Positions 35,064 through 44,477 of a stretch of 64,000 nt of DNA are shown here, piece by piece. Source of the stretch: Anaerolineales bacterium (GTDB lineage Bacteria; Chloroflexota; Anaerolineae; 4572-78; J111); contig JABTUW010000005.1 of assembly GCA_015075185.1 (NCBI GenBank), forward strand, positions 62,001 to 126,000. Direction: 5' to 3'. The translations under genes were made by a program, and so were the position numbers. The first letter of the stretch is position 1. Each line of letters opens with the position of its first letter. The notes under the pieces were generated by a model. The model did not search any database. It had not been told where the DNA came from and saw only the letters and a list, made by a program, of their open reading frames with translations.

Positions 35064-37106
35064 TCATCTACTGGCTCTTTGATCAGCCCTGTAAGCCGCC
35101 ATCATTGCCTGATAGACTGATTTAACAAGGGCATGGCGCGCTACTTGACTCTCACTCATGGCGCTGGCGTGTTTCACTCCCCTCAAATGAGTTTCGCCAC
35201 GAAATCTGCTCGAGAGGGCTCTCGCCGAGGACACTTGTAGACTTCCGTCACCATCTTGACCGATGATACGATGGGTTGCGAACGGTTCGCTGGCCGTACC
35301 GGTGTGTCGAATATTAAACCCCACATCTGTATCAAGACCAGACCCGTAGATGGACCAAGTATTAGGATGTAAGTAGTTTCCCACTCTTTCATTTAGCTGC
35401 TCGGCCCACTCAATCCCGTGACCAACTCGCGCTCTAACCCGCTCGACTTGAGTTTGAGAGAGCGTTTCCCTTTCAAAAATGCGCAATAAACCAGCGGACC
35501 GTAAGGCATGCAGCAACCGAACGAACGAACCATACTCTCCTTCTCTCGCAGCAAGCCACTGCCATACACGCTCTGATGTATCTCCAATACTAACCGGCCC
35601 TCTAGAATTCCAGATGCGGTCATCAAGCAATCCCCATGGACGATCAAACTGACGATACAGGTCATAAATATTTCTGGAGCGAGCGACCTCTCCCTCTAAC
35701 CTCGAATCATTCTCTATGTTTAGCCATGTAGGCTGCTGCATATTGTTTGGTAACAGAGAATAGATTCCGTACGTTCCAGATGAAGTTGCGGCGAATTCAG
35801 TGGAATCCCATCCAAGAAACAGGCCAAAGGCTACCTCAAAAACATCAAACCCGCCAAGAGTTGACAAGATATCGAAATTGAAATAGCTTTCCAGTTGGGT
35901 TTGGTGGGGAGGCTGCTCCAAATCCCATGCAGGTGGTATTGGGCCGCCACCGCCCTTCTTGAAATTGGTGAACATCTTTATCGAACCCGCTGTTGGTGAG
36001 AAAACTTGGACGATGCCCGCTACATTTTGAGGTCTTAGCTGTGCCGCAGCTCTTGCAAGCAATCCGCCGTAAGAGTGCGTCACAAGTATGGGACTCTTTC
36101 CGTGATGAAAACGCTTCACGCGCTCGATCTTTCCGACTAACTGATTGACAGATATATACAAGGGTTGTCGCCAGTCATAACCGAAAGCATAGATAACCTC
36201 ATTAAAGGTGCGTTCCAGGGGTAAGAGCCAATCTTTAGAAATATTCCACACCGGGTGGCACCAACCGCGAAGCCTCCGTCGCTGGCGTAGGGCTTCAAAT
36301 CGACGATCCGCCAGTAAAACTTGGTCAGGAGACATGCCTAAAGCATGCAGGATTTCCCCATAAATGCGAGAATGAGTAGGGCCATACCACAAACCAAGAA
36401 AGCCTAGAAGAGTCATGGACTCGGCGACTAAAGTAGCGAAGTCAGTCGCTGGTTGTGCTGGCGTGTCTTCAGGGCAGAACAAAACACCTCTTTCCATGGC
36501 TGTCTTATTCATGAGGTCAATCATGTTATAAGGAGAATCAGGATCCCATACGACGCGCGGGTTATATAAGTATCTGTCTGAGATCCTGGTAAGTACGGGC
36601 TGAAGAGCTTGCCGTATAGGTTGTGGTAAATCTCGTAGGAGAATGGAGCGTCCGGTACGAAACTGAGTCTCCATCCAAGCGCTCAAACTTGCAGGAGGCA
36701 AGTCTTCCGACGCTGAGGCCACTGGGCCTCCCGGCCTCATCAAGCGTGTACCCACCATACCAGGTATGAGAATCACTGGGCGGCTGATTTCCTCCCCATA
36801 ACCCTGTAGTGGCTCTGAACCTGGTCGAAATTGCTGGGCGATTTCTCCATAGCGTGTTCCGGGAAGAATATAGTCAGCGAATTCTCTCACGAGTCTTTCC
36901 GGATGTGTGCTATAGAGCCTTAATCTTTCTTCAAGTTGTGTATACCGAGCCTGAATTTCTTCTAATGCCAAATCGATGTAAAAATTGGGGTCAAGTATTT
37001 GAGCAACAATCTGCGAAATTCTATCCTGCGCCGTTGGACCAAGAGCCTCCCATTGGTCTCTTGCCCAATCCGCGGCTTCTTGGAGTTCGTCAAGCCAATC
37101 ACTCAT
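35064..37106 (-). CDS. LCAT/PDAT-like alpha/beta hydrolase (lipase or acyltransferase)
   Basis: 680 residues. RPVILIPGMVGTRLMRPGG is the oxyanion/lid region of lecithin:cholesterol acyltransferases. The nucleophile elbow reads VTHSYGGLLARAAAQL, with Thr in place of the first Gly of GxSxG. The C-terminus has DGDGSLQVSSARALS and a HLRGVKHASAMSESQVARH segment with candidate His residues. The N-terminal 100 residues are helical without a signal peptide. Codon use is more AT-rich than in the flanking 30-35 kb genes. It lies 84 bp downstream of the IS-broken long gene and was probably in one operon with it. Confidence 0.78.
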   Translation of the reverse strand: MSDWLDELQEAADWARDQWEALGPTAQDRISQIVAQILDPNFYIDLALEEIQARYTQLEERLRLYSTHPERLVREFADYILPGTRYGEIAQQFRPGSEPLQGYGEEISRPVILIPGMVGTRLMRPGGPVASASEDLPPASLSAWMETQFRTGRSILLRDLPQPIRQALQPVLTRISDRYLYNPRVVWDPDSPYNMIDLMNKTAMERGVLFCPEDTPAQPATDFATLVAESMTLLGFLGLWYGPTHSRIYGEILHALGMSPDQVLLADRRFEALRQRRRLRGWCHPVWNISKDWLLPLERTFNEVIYAFGYDWRQPLYISVNQLVGKIERVKRFHHGKSPILVTHSYGGLLARAAAQLRPQNVAGIVQVFSPTAGSIKMFTNFKKGGGGPIPPAWDLEQPPHQTQLESYFNFDILSTLGGFDVFEVAFGLFLGWDSTEFAATSSGTYGIYSLLPNNMQQPTWLNIENDSRLEGEVARSRNIYDLYRQFDRPWGLLDDRIWNSRGPVSIGDTSERVWQWLAAREGEYGSFVRLLHALRSAGLLRIFERETLSQTQVERVRARVGHGIEWAEQLNERVGNYLHPNTWSIYGSGLDTDVGFNIRHTGTASEPFATHRIIGQDGDGSLQVSSARALSSRFRGETHLRGVKHASAMSESQVARHALVKSVYQAMMAAYRADQRASR

Positions 37107-37190
37107 GGCGACCTCACAATGATCGTAATTTCCGTAAATTCAAAAAACTTTACGATACATATTCTCCTGCATGACACATTCATCCTACAT

Positions 37191-38395
37191 TCATCCTGAC
37201 TCTACCGTAACCCAGTCCCAGCTTCCCTCCGGTTCTTGTTGCCATGCTGGCAAATCAGCAGACGTTCGCAAAAGTATCAGGTTTGTTGGCAGCCTTACTT
37301 CCCAGGGATCGCCCACAGGCTCAGGCTCATCCAGCGTGCCTCCGGACAGTTCACGCAGTTCTTCAACAATTGAAACGTATAAAGGATCACTTATTCTCGG
37401 AGGTTCTCCCGTGCCGTTCCACGCCTCTCCTGTTTCTAGGAAATGGTTAAAAGCTTCCTCAAACTTAGGTCTTACTGGTATCAACACCCGCGCTGCACCT
37501 GCCTGCATAAATTGCTGAAATTCATAGTCTGCATCGTCCTTTTTGATGCGATCCTCCCAAGAACTATTGCGCGCCCAGAAGTAGGGGTAAAACGCATATT
37601 GCATCTGGTTCCACTCAATGGATTGTTCTAGAAAACGAATAATATTTCCTTTTGCAATAGCCTGATCGAAATCAAATTTTGGTGGCCCACCTGAGAAAGT
37701 GGTAGCAGTATCTTCAAACCAGTGTCTCCTAAAAATTGCAATACAGTGCTTTTTCAGCTCTGTCAGCATGAGTTGTTTTCTTTTGGAAGGAGGTACACCA
37801 AACTCAGGCGACAACTTGTTTTCCTGCTGTTTTAGCTCCGCACTGATTTTGGCCATTTCATTATTATACTCAAAAACCCGATCCAAATAAGCCTTTCTGA
37901 TCTTATCATAGGTCTCTAGCCGCCATTTTAGAAGGTGATTAGGGCTGGCCTCACATTCAACCTGAACCGAAATAGTATAGTTCGCTGTTTCATAAGGCAT
38001 AGCAGTCACAATCAGCTTACTATCTGTTGAGAAGACTGGATGATCTTCAAAAGTTACAGATACCAATCCCTGGCCTATGTCCTCTCTACCATACGATACA
38101 GCAGAGCTTCCAACCCATTTTCCTTCTTGGTCTCCAATGTTAAACGGAATAGCTCTGTAGGTGGGGTTATCAGATAAGGCAATACCATAAAAAATTCCAT
38201 GTACAGGTTTATATCCGGCAGGAATAGCGATCTCAAGAGTAACAGGAGCAGTAAGGATATTTCCCTCTTCTGATGCAAATGTCTGTCCAGAAGGAGGAGT
38301 TTGAAACTTACCTACAGCCATAATTTTGCCGTCAGGGGGTGGTGTTAATCCTGTCGCACCATATTTTTGAGCAAGCCTAGTGTAATGTTTTGGAT
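37191..38395 (-). pseudogene. C-terminal third of a long gene interrupted by two IS4-family insertions
   Basis: Open frame ending at 37191. The ATG at 38399 lies partly in the IS end, so the original frame simply continued (…LDPKHYTRLAQKYGATG). Contents: a beta-rich first half (TLEIAIPAGYKPVHGIFYG), a helical middle, then WNQMQYAFYPYFWARNSSWE and AGAARVLIPVRPKFEEAFNH near the end. These last blocks appear in very long proteins of unknown function (recollection, no name). It may still be expressed as a 402-residue product, because IS sequence supplies an ATG, but it lacks a good SD. Confidence 0.7.
38384..38395. repeat. Target-site duplication, left copy
   Basis: AATGTTTTGGAT, identical to 39907-39918, immediately outside the IS end. 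Confidence 0.85.
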
Positions 38396-39906
38396 TCATC
38401 CCCCCTCAGTGAAAAAAAGACAGGGGGTAGTAACAAGGTAAATCTACCTTGCTGGTGATGGCTTCATCGATCCGGTCACCAGCAACCAGTCTGAACCTTA
38501 ACAGAGACGATAGGTGAGCCACCTGTCCTGGTCAAGCGGTGACTGCTTGTGCAGCGGCCACTCAGATCCAGGGAGCCGACCTAACCCCGTGCCCGATAGC
38601 CAACTGGATTGAATTGGGCCAGAGCGATGAAGTTAGATTCAGTCACCACCGTCGCCTGGGGTGGGATCGTTCGCTGTGGCTCTCCGACTTGTGCAGTTGG
38701 AGCAGGAACGGCGCCAACCGAGGTGGCAGCGGCGCTGGTTGAGCCAGGTCTGGGTCAGCGTTGCAAACAGATGGGCAGGTCCCAGCCACAGAGTTGACTG
38801 CGGCGGGCGTAATCGCGGCCCAGGCGGAACAGGCTGTAGTCATGGCGGTGGTTGGCTTGCAGCCAGGTGCGCCGACCAGAGACAGTGACCCAATGGCCCA
38901 GATGCAGCAACCAGAGGGTGGCGACGGCCATGCCGATAAGCAAGTGGTCCAGCCGGTGGGCCTCCTCGAGGTGGCTGGCTTCCAGATCAAAGCCATAGCT
39001 TTTCCAATCGCGGAAGAGCGGTTCAATCCAGAAGCGTTTGCGTCCCCAACGCCAGGTGTAGCGCGTGGTCGGGCGATGACAGACCAGATAGCGGGGGCTA
39101 TCGGTGTGGTCCGTCCAATCGACCACCAGATGCACCGGGCCAAAAGCGGCTGTTTGGGTCAGGGTCAGGTGGTGCAGATAGCGGCGTTGGCCGGGTTGGA
39201 TGGGGATGCTGGCCAAGGCTTGCCACTGCCCATCTCCGGTGTGATACAGGGTATCGGATTTGACCCCTACCTGCCAGCCCCACTTTTGGCTCTGGCAGTA
39301 CCGTTGCAGTTCAACCGCCCGAAACTCGGTATCGCCCAACAGCATCACCCGTTTCTGGTCCGACTTGGGCAACAAGGGCTGAATTTCTTTCAGCAAGGCC
39401 AGGTGCAGGTCGACGCCGGTTCCGCCGAAGGACAACACTCGCCAGGTCAACGGGATGGCTCGGTGTCCGAAGGCCAGAGCTAACAGCAGGATACTCCGTT
39501 CTTGCCCCAGATCGGTTCGATCCAGCACCAGGGTCACTTCCCGGTCAGGCCAGGCCTGCAACAACTGACCGACTAACGGCAAGTAGTGCATCCGGCGACT
39601 GAGCCGACTGTTAGCCAGAAAGCGATCCAGGCGTTGGATCAGGTTATCCCGCTGGCCTTCAAGCGGCAACTCCAAGGCCAAGTTAGCCAAGTGACAATCC
39701 GGGCTAAAGACCAATGCCTGGGTCAGTAAGGCCAGATTGTCCACTTGGGGCTTGGAAGCACCTGGTAATCGCCTCTTTAGTTCAGTTGTTAAGTTGCTGT
39801 ATAATTGTTCTCGCATGATAGGCTCTCCTTTGGGCTTGAAAGATTGATATAGATGGGCGAGTCTATCATGCAACAATTTATGTTAATAAAAAGTGACCGT
39901 GGATGA
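38396..39906 (-). mobile_element. IS4-family insertion sequence, 1511 bp
   Basis: Ends are defined by the 12-bp target duplication and imperfect terminal repeats: left TCATCCCCCCTCAGTGA, right (complement) TCATCCACGGTCACTTT, sharing TCATCC-C-TCA-T. It encodes one transposase on the minus strand. About 360 bp between 38396 and the transposase stop carry no further gene. Removing the element plus one duplication exactly restores the host frame, so insertion looks recent. Confidence 0.85.
38755..39816 (-). CDS. IS4-family DDE transposase
   Basis: 353 residues from MREQLYSNLT, with AAAGGAGAG 8 nt upstream. Catalytic Asp residues are likely in LVLDRTDLGQ and MLLGDTEF, and the Glu in RFWIEPLFRDWKS, which fits the R-x3-E-x6-K part of the IS4 YREK signature. 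The Tyr position is replaced. The frame appears complete, so the element may be active. The C-terminus is rich in Trp/Leu, as in IS4 proteins. Confidence 0.88.
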   Translation of the reverse strand: MREQLYSNLTTELKRRLPGASKPQVDNLALLTQALVFSPDCHLANLALELPLEGQRDNLIQRLDRFLANSRLSRRMHYLPLVGQLLQAWPDREVTLVLDRTDLGQERSILLLALAFGHRAIPLTWRVLSFGGTGVDLHLALLKEIQPLLPKSDQKRVMLLGDTEFRAVELQRYCQSQKWGWQVGVKSDTLYHTGDGQWQALASIPIQPGQRRYLHHLTLTQTAAFGPVHLVVDWTDHTDSPRYLVCHRPTTRYTWRWGRKRFWIEPLFRDWKSYGFDLEASHLEEAHRLDHLLIGMAVATLWLLHLGHWVTVSGRRTWLQANHRHDYSLFRLGRDYARRSQLCGWDLPICLQR

Positions 39907-39918
39907 AATGTTTTGGAT
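39907..39918. repeat. Target-site duplication, right copy
   Basis: AATGTTTTGGAT, the second copy flanking the 38396-39906 element. 12 bp is within the 10-13 bp known for IS4 relatives. Confidence 0.85.
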
Positions 39919-40921
39919 CTAATTGATTGTGATCAAGATACAACATATCGATGGCAGACACGTTCAAGGGTTCAGGAAGTTCAGGTAAATTTCCTTGGGA
40001 ATTACTGTCTGTTTCATTATTATTTAAATACCATAGGTACGACGCTGGTTCCGGGATCATCAGATCAAACATTTGCCTTTTACCGTAATTAAAGACCTGT
40101 GCTTCGTATACTTTGTCCAAAAACTGATATATCCCTACTTTGTGAGGCTGAAGATCACTATTAATAAACGAATGAAGATTCTTCTCTTCCGTTTCACGAA
40201 TGATTGTGCGAATTCTTTCTTCTCTAATTTTTTCCTTGACACGCTCTAATGAGCGTTCAATTACATCTTTTGCATATTTTGAAGCAGCTTTATCAGAAGT
40301 TTCTGTAGATACGCTTACATCAAGCTCGAACCCAGTGTTTATCTCTACTGTGGGGCCATACTTTGCTGAAACGCTTAAATCAAAAGCATATTTCTGATCC
40401 TCCTTAATGGTTTTGCTGGTTTCTTTATTCAACTCAAATCTTTCTGATGTTTCTAATTCTTTTTCTTTTTCGAGAATAGTCTCTTTCTCAAGCGTTAGAG
40501 TCTCCTCAATCCGCTCCAAGCTTCGATGTTCGCGACTGCGGGTTTCACCCGACATGATATTTTCAATATGTGCAATTTCAGTCGCTTCGTATCGCTTAAT
40601 ATGTTGTTTTACAACAAGAAGATCGGCTACACCAACCGAGGATATTCTGGATCCTTTTTCACCAATGACAGGAAGATCGAATGGAAGAAGAATGGAATAT
40701 CTTAGTAGACGTCTCAGTGGCAGGTTGAGAATTGAAACATCAGCAGTGCTTAAGATTAAGTGGTGATAAATAATATATAACTGCCTGAACAATAATAATT
40801 GAGGGGAGATGTTCCTCGTCGTGGCAAACAATGATAGTAATATTGTGTCTGAGAGAATTTTCAAATCCTCATTAAACAAGCGTTCTCTTATCCTTAAAAC
40901 TCCGCAGAACTCTTTGCTTTT
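39907..40921 (-). pseudogene. Middle third of the IS-interrupted long gene
   Basis: The frame runs from the second IS (40921) to the first. It reads EFCGVLRIRERLFNEDLKIL, then a helical region, DLLVVKQHIKRYEATEIAHI, a long Glu/Lys-rich coiled coil (TLEKETILEKEKELETSERF), KYGPTVEINTGFELDVSVS, and near the end VGIYQFLDKVYEAQVFNYGK. It joins the C-terminal piece without any frame change once the 38396-39906 element is removed (…NQLDPKH+YTRLAQ). It has no natural start. Function unknown; the coiled-coil plus YEAxEIAHIEN pattern occurs in long structural-looking proteins I cannot name. Confidence 0.7.
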
Positions 40922-42339
40922 GAGTGAAGTCATGTAACAAAAGCAAGCATCTGCTCAAAGGTTTCATCACTAATTGCTTGTTCTTTAACAAAACGGGCGA
41001 CACTGGCGTGGACGAGCAGTTTTTTGAGCCCTTGCAGAAAATAATAACGGGTGACTTGGCCTTTGCCCCCACCCAATTGAGCGATTAAGGCAATGGTGGG
41101 GTTGTGGGTTAAGTCTGAGCCGATTTCGTAGAAATAGCCGCCGACAAAATAAGCCAGGGCAATGATATTTTTGATCGCCTCATAATCCCGCACCTGAAAT
41201 TCCTCCCAACCCAGAACGTCTTTGAGGAATTTGAACACGGCTTCGATTTTGGCTCGCATGAGATAGAGGCTATAAATGCCCCGGGCTTGCTCGGCGGTGC
41301 TGACAGCCATATTGGTGATTAATAACAGTGGCTGTTTATAAATCGGTTTACCCTGGCGGTCGGTCAGCGTAACCCGTACCACCGTATAGGTGTGCTCATT
41401 CAGTACCAGCGTGTCCCATTCGATCAGACATTTAGCGTCCTGATACACTTTCTTCTTGACCCGGATCTTCTTGAGCGTCCAACTGTAGGTGTGCGCAAAT
41501 GCCACCTCTTTGAGTTTGACGGCCACGGTTTCAGCGGTTTGGGCATCAGTTTCACTTTCATTGGAATTACGCGAGATTTTAGCCCGGATGACAAACTCAT
41601 CGGCCAACTCTTGGTCAATGAATTCAAAATAATCCAACCCATCAAATTGCCGATCTAAGACATGGCATAACTTGATGTCCGAATTTTTCTGCTTGAAGGC
41701 TTGGCTGACCTGTTTTAATTGAGCCCGGCTCAGCCGAGGTAAGTTGAGATGGCTCTCTTCTTGGACGAATTGTTCAATTTGCTCAGCGCGCTGAGGGTCA
41801 ATCTGCTGGAGCTTGGCTTTCGCCAGGGCCTTCAATTCGGCTACCGTTACATAGTGTTCATCCCGATTACTGTAAACCGTCAGATCCACCGGGTACAATT
41901 TCTTCCCAGTCACATCCACCGCCACGCTATTGAAGGTGCTGTAGCCGTTAATCAGGTTGCCGTCCAAGTCTCGGACTTTGCCCAGCTTTTCCAGCACCTG
42001 GGCATGTTCCTTGCGAATATCACACGGGTCGTGCAACACAATCAACCGGGCTTCATCGCCCAAAGCGGCGACACTATGCTCACGGATCGCCGCTGAGATT
42101 TTTTGGTCATCCAGAACCGACTTTAATGATCCATCCAACAATCGTTTGCTCCGCTCAAATTCCGCTTTGTCTTCTGAGATAGACCACAAGCGGATGGATT
42201 TATGTTCAATAATGTTCTGAACCAAGGTGGTCACATTTTCGATCACGCGCTTATCGTTAAAATGGGACAATACGCCTCTCAAATACTCATTCAATTTCAT
42301 CGGTAAACCCTTTCTTTTGGTTAGGGTTTATCTATTTTG
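40922..42339 (-). mobile_element. Second IS4-family insertion sequence (ends approximate, about 1.4 kb)
   Basis: Contains one intact transposase gene. A 7-bp TGCTTTT occurs at 40915-40921 and 42340-42346 and is my best candidate for the target duplication. Terminal inverted repeats are not clear with these ends, so boundaries could be off by about 20 bp. It lies in the same broken gene as the element at 38396-39906 but is a different IS type. Confidence 0.7.
40930..42300 (-). CDS. IS4-family transposase with complete YREK motif
   Basis: 456 residues. The full Y-x2-R-x3-E-x6-K signature is present in YLMRAKIEAVFKFLKDVLGW. Upstream acidic residues of the DDE triad are probably in VLHDPCDIRKEH and HVLDRQFDGLDYF. 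A beta-strand insertion typical of IS4 proteins separates the second Asp from the Glu. An AAAGGGTTT stretch precedes the ATG. Intact, hence possibly active. It shares no close similarity with the 353-residue transposase next door. Confidence 0.88.
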   Translation of the reverse strand: MKLNEYLRGVLSHFNDKRVIENVTTLVQNIIEHKSIRLWSISEDKAEFERSKRLLDGSLKSVLDDQKISAAIREHSVAALGDEARLIVLHDPCDIRKEHAQVLEKLGKVRDLDGNLINGYSTFNSVAVDVTGKKLYPVDLTVYSNRDEHYVTVAELKALAKAKLQQIDPQRAEQIEQFVQEESHLNLPRLSRAQLKQVSQAFKQKNSDIKLCHVLDRQFDGLDYFEFIDQELADEFVIRAKISRNSNESETDAQTAETVAVKLKEVAFAHTYSWTLKKIRVKKKVYQDAKCLIEWDTLVLNEHTYTVVRVTLTDRQGKPIYKQPLLLITNMAVSTAEQARGIYSLYLMRAKIEAVFKFLKDVLGWEEFQVRDYEAIKNIIALAYFVGGYFYEIGSDLTHNPTIALIAQLGGGKGQVTRYYFLQGLKKLLVHASVARFVKEQAISDETFEQMLAFVT

Positions 42340-42699
42340 TGCTTTTCTGCCAAAACTTATCAGCACTTCTGCTGAGTTTTTAGCTCTTATCATAGAATTA
42401 GCATCATCTAAAAAATCAAAAATATTTTGTAGAGTAGCATCTTCTATTTCCAGGCTATTTTGCATCGCAGTGTTGACAGCCTGTCCAAATGTGAGATCAT
42501 CTACTGAACGAGCTATCTCTCTTCGATTATTCGCTAAGATCTCATCGGCAATTACTCTTCGCGCATCAGTAGAACGCGCATCTTGAATTATGCTTGCAAA
42601 TTGTGTATTCAAAAGCTTTACAATTTCGCTTTCGATATTTGGAACACGAACCTTCATGAAACGAAATACGTCATTTAATGAACTTTGTTGAATCGCCAT
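42340..42699 (-). pseudogene. N-terminal part of the IS-interrupted long gene, with probable frameshift
   Basis: Starts at ATG 42699 with AAGGAGA 6 nt upstream: MAIQQSSLNDVFRFMKVRVP. The frame ends in the IS. Continuity with the middle piece requires one extra A in the AAAAA run near 42409-42413: the sequence would then read RAKKLSRSADKFWQKSKEFC and go on as EFCGVLRIRERL. So this copy has a 1-base deletion (or a sequencing error) plus the insertion. The reconstructed protein would be about 860 residues. The SD and start show that it was the first gene of the unit that ends with the LCAT-like lipase. Confidence 0.6.
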
Positions 42700-42778
42700 A
42701 TTTATCTCCTTGTTTGAGAAATGCCCCACTCATGAACCAATTCCAGTAAGGCAAACAGATACTGAACTACACATCTCT

Positions 42779-42899
42779 GTCTCGTAGAGGATACGCCGGG
42801 ACGACGTCGAACATCGTTGACCGTGATGTAGGCTTCCTCTCAGCCGGGCCACCGGACAGGCTCACGCCCTCTACGCGGGGTTACGGCAGCTTGGATGCC
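42779..42899 (+). ncRNA. Candidate structured RNA, copy A
   Basis: Homologous to 47347-47460. P1: CGTAGAGG (42783-42790) with CCTCTACG (42868-42875). Inside it: a hairpin with arms ACGA/TCGT (42801-42817), the invariant GACCGTGATGTAGGCTTC, and a CCGG-GCCA-CCGG hairpin (42844-42855). GGCTTCC (42831-42837) can pair with GGATGCC (42893-42899) at 6 of 7 positions, outside P1, giving a pseudoknot. Strand is uncertain because the stems work on both. It lies in the 350-bp gap between the broken long gene and the FG-GAP gene; the rest of that gap shows nothing. Confidence 0.5.
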
Positions 42900-43049
42900 A
42901 TTGTAATGTCTATGGCCAACCGAGCCAGTCGTGTCGGGGCTGTTGAGCACTGGGGGCTTCTTTTTGATCACTTGCGCTCGATTGGCTGCTCAACATAGGC
43001 ACATCACCCTCTTAATCCAACTGGATTGGGCGAGGCAGGTTAAATAAAT

Positions 43050-44453
43050 TTAGAAGCCGCTACGCCAGATAACCGGCAAGTAGTAGAGGTTACTGGCAGA
43101 GACAAACACAAAAACTGCACCTTTGCCGCCATCATCGCCCGGAGCGCCGCCGATGATGGTATTGCCACTGCTGGCTACCGACCAGCCCAACCCATCATCG
43201 GCTAGCCCATCGGTAGCAGTTAATTTGAGGGTATGGGCCAGCGCCCCGCTCCAGCCCGATAGCGGTTTTGAAAACAGATAGGCTGCGCCGCGCCGGCCTT
43301 GGTCGCCCGTAGCTCCCACGACCGCGGTCTGACCGGTAACTGTGACCGCAAAGCCAAAGCCATTATCCCCGGCCCCATCCGCAGGGGTCAACTTGGCCGC
43401 GAAGGTCGAAGTGGTAGCCCAGCCACTGCCTGGCCTGACAAAAACATAAGCTGACCCTGGCGTGACCGGCATCGCCGCCAGGTTGGTCGGCGCACCCACC
43501 AGCAGGGTGTTGTCAGCAAGCGCCACAGCAAAGCCAAAGCCATCATCTACCGCTCCGTCTGAGGCCGTTAGCTTGGCGGTTTGGTTGAGGGTGCCACTCC
43601 AGCCAGTACCCGGTTTGACATACACGTAAACCGCCCCTTGATCGGCGTTGGAGCCAATATTAGCAGTGGAAGCCCCCACCATCACAGTATCACCCTGGAC
43701 CGCCGTCGAAACGCCTGACCCATCGCCGGCAGCCCCATCCGAGGCGATCAACTTGGCCGTTTGGGTCAAGGTTCCGCTCCAGCCACCACCTGGCTTGACA
43801 AAAACATAAGCCGAACCTTGACCGTTATTGAGACCAATTCTATCACCCACGGCTCCAATAATGATCGTATCGCCAGCGATGGCGACGGACCAACCGAATT
43901 GATCACCGGCTGCCCCATCCGAGGCAATCAGCTTGGCCGTTGGGGTTAGGACACCGCTCCAGCCGCCGGCCGGCTTGGCAAAGAGGTAAGCCGTTCCGGT
44001 CGCATTATTATTGAGCAGCGCCCCGACCACAATCACATCAGCGCTGATGGCTACCGCAAAGCCAAATTGACTCCCCGGCGTCAAATCGGTCGCCGTCAAC
44101 GTGGCGGTTTGGGTCAGGGTCCCGGTCCAACCGTGATCAGGTTTGACAAAGACATAAGCCGAACCCTTACTGCTGCCGTGAAAGGGCGCTCCAGCCACGA
44201 CAGTAACGCCGCTGGTGGCCACACTGAACCCAAAAGCGCCATTCACCCCGTCCGAGGGTGTTAACTTAGCTGACTGAGTTAAAGGCGTTGTTGCCTGTAT
44301 TTGCACCCCAGTTGGGAGTGATGTATCCATCAGGTGGCTACTCCTGTGGAGCGCTGCTGGTTGTTCTGCTGCAGCCAGTCCGCTTTGAGCGTGGCTCGTT
44401 ACTAATTTGAGCAGTACTATGGCTAATAGAAGGATTAATAAAATTCTCATCAT
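43050..44453 (-). CDS. Secreted FG-GAP / integrin-alpha-like seven-repeat beta-propeller
   Basis: 467 residues. MMRILLILLLAIVLLKLVTS is a signal peptide. Seven repeats of about 50-55 residues follow, each with a K-L-x-A/P-S/T-D-G…FGFSVA segment, a VxVGA strand and a GSAYVFVKP strand (for example KLIASDGAAGDQFGWSVAI). That count fits a seven-bladed propeller. The tail ends NLYYLPVIWRSGF; a YLP-hydrophobic C-terminus is common on surface proteins of Chloroflexota and may be a sorting signal (recollection). Probable role: cell-surface binding. A 69-bp repeat lies upstream of its start. Confidence 0.85.
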   Translation of the reverse strand: MMRILLILLLAIVLLKLVTSHAQSGLAAAEQPAALHRSSHLMDTSLPTGVQIQATTPLTQSAKLTPSDGVNGAFGFSVATSGVTVVAGAPFHGSSKGSAYVFVKPDHGWTGTLTQTATLTATDLTPGSQFGFAVAISADVIVVGALLNNNATGTAYLFAKPAGGWSGVLTPTAKLIASDGAAGDQFGWSVAIAGDTIIIGAVGDRIGLNNGQGSAYVFVKPGGGWSGTLTQTAKLIASDGAAGDGSGVSTAVQGDTVMVGASTANIGSNADQGAVYVYVKPGTGWSGTLNQTAKLTASDGAVDDGFGFAVALADNTLLVGAPTNLAAMPVTPGSAYVFVRPGSGWATTSTFAAKLTPADGAGDNGFGFAVTVTGQTAVVGATGDQGRRGAAYLFSKPLSGWSGALAHTLKLTATDGLADDGLGWSVASSGNTIIGGAPGDDGGKGAVFVFVSASNLYYLPVIWRSGF

Positions 44454-44477
44454 GAAAGGTGCAACTCATCTCAACAT

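Noticed and set aside
38643..39143. 166-codon minus-strand frame overlapping the 3' half of the IS4 transposase
   Set aside because: Alternative frame; the YREK-like motif is in the other frame, and no slippery site was seen that would join them.
40895..42350. Alternative ends for the second IS based on GCAGAA at both sides with AGTTTT as duplication
   Set aside because: The host reading frame is not recovered (a stop follows), and the repeats are too short; the TGCTTTT model gives a better host join.
42860..42890. GCGGGGTTAC in the RNA-like element resembles the 3' end of c-di-GMP-I riboswitches
   Set aside because: The conserved 5' half of that riboswitch (CACGCACAGGGCAAACC-type) is absent and the helix layout differs.
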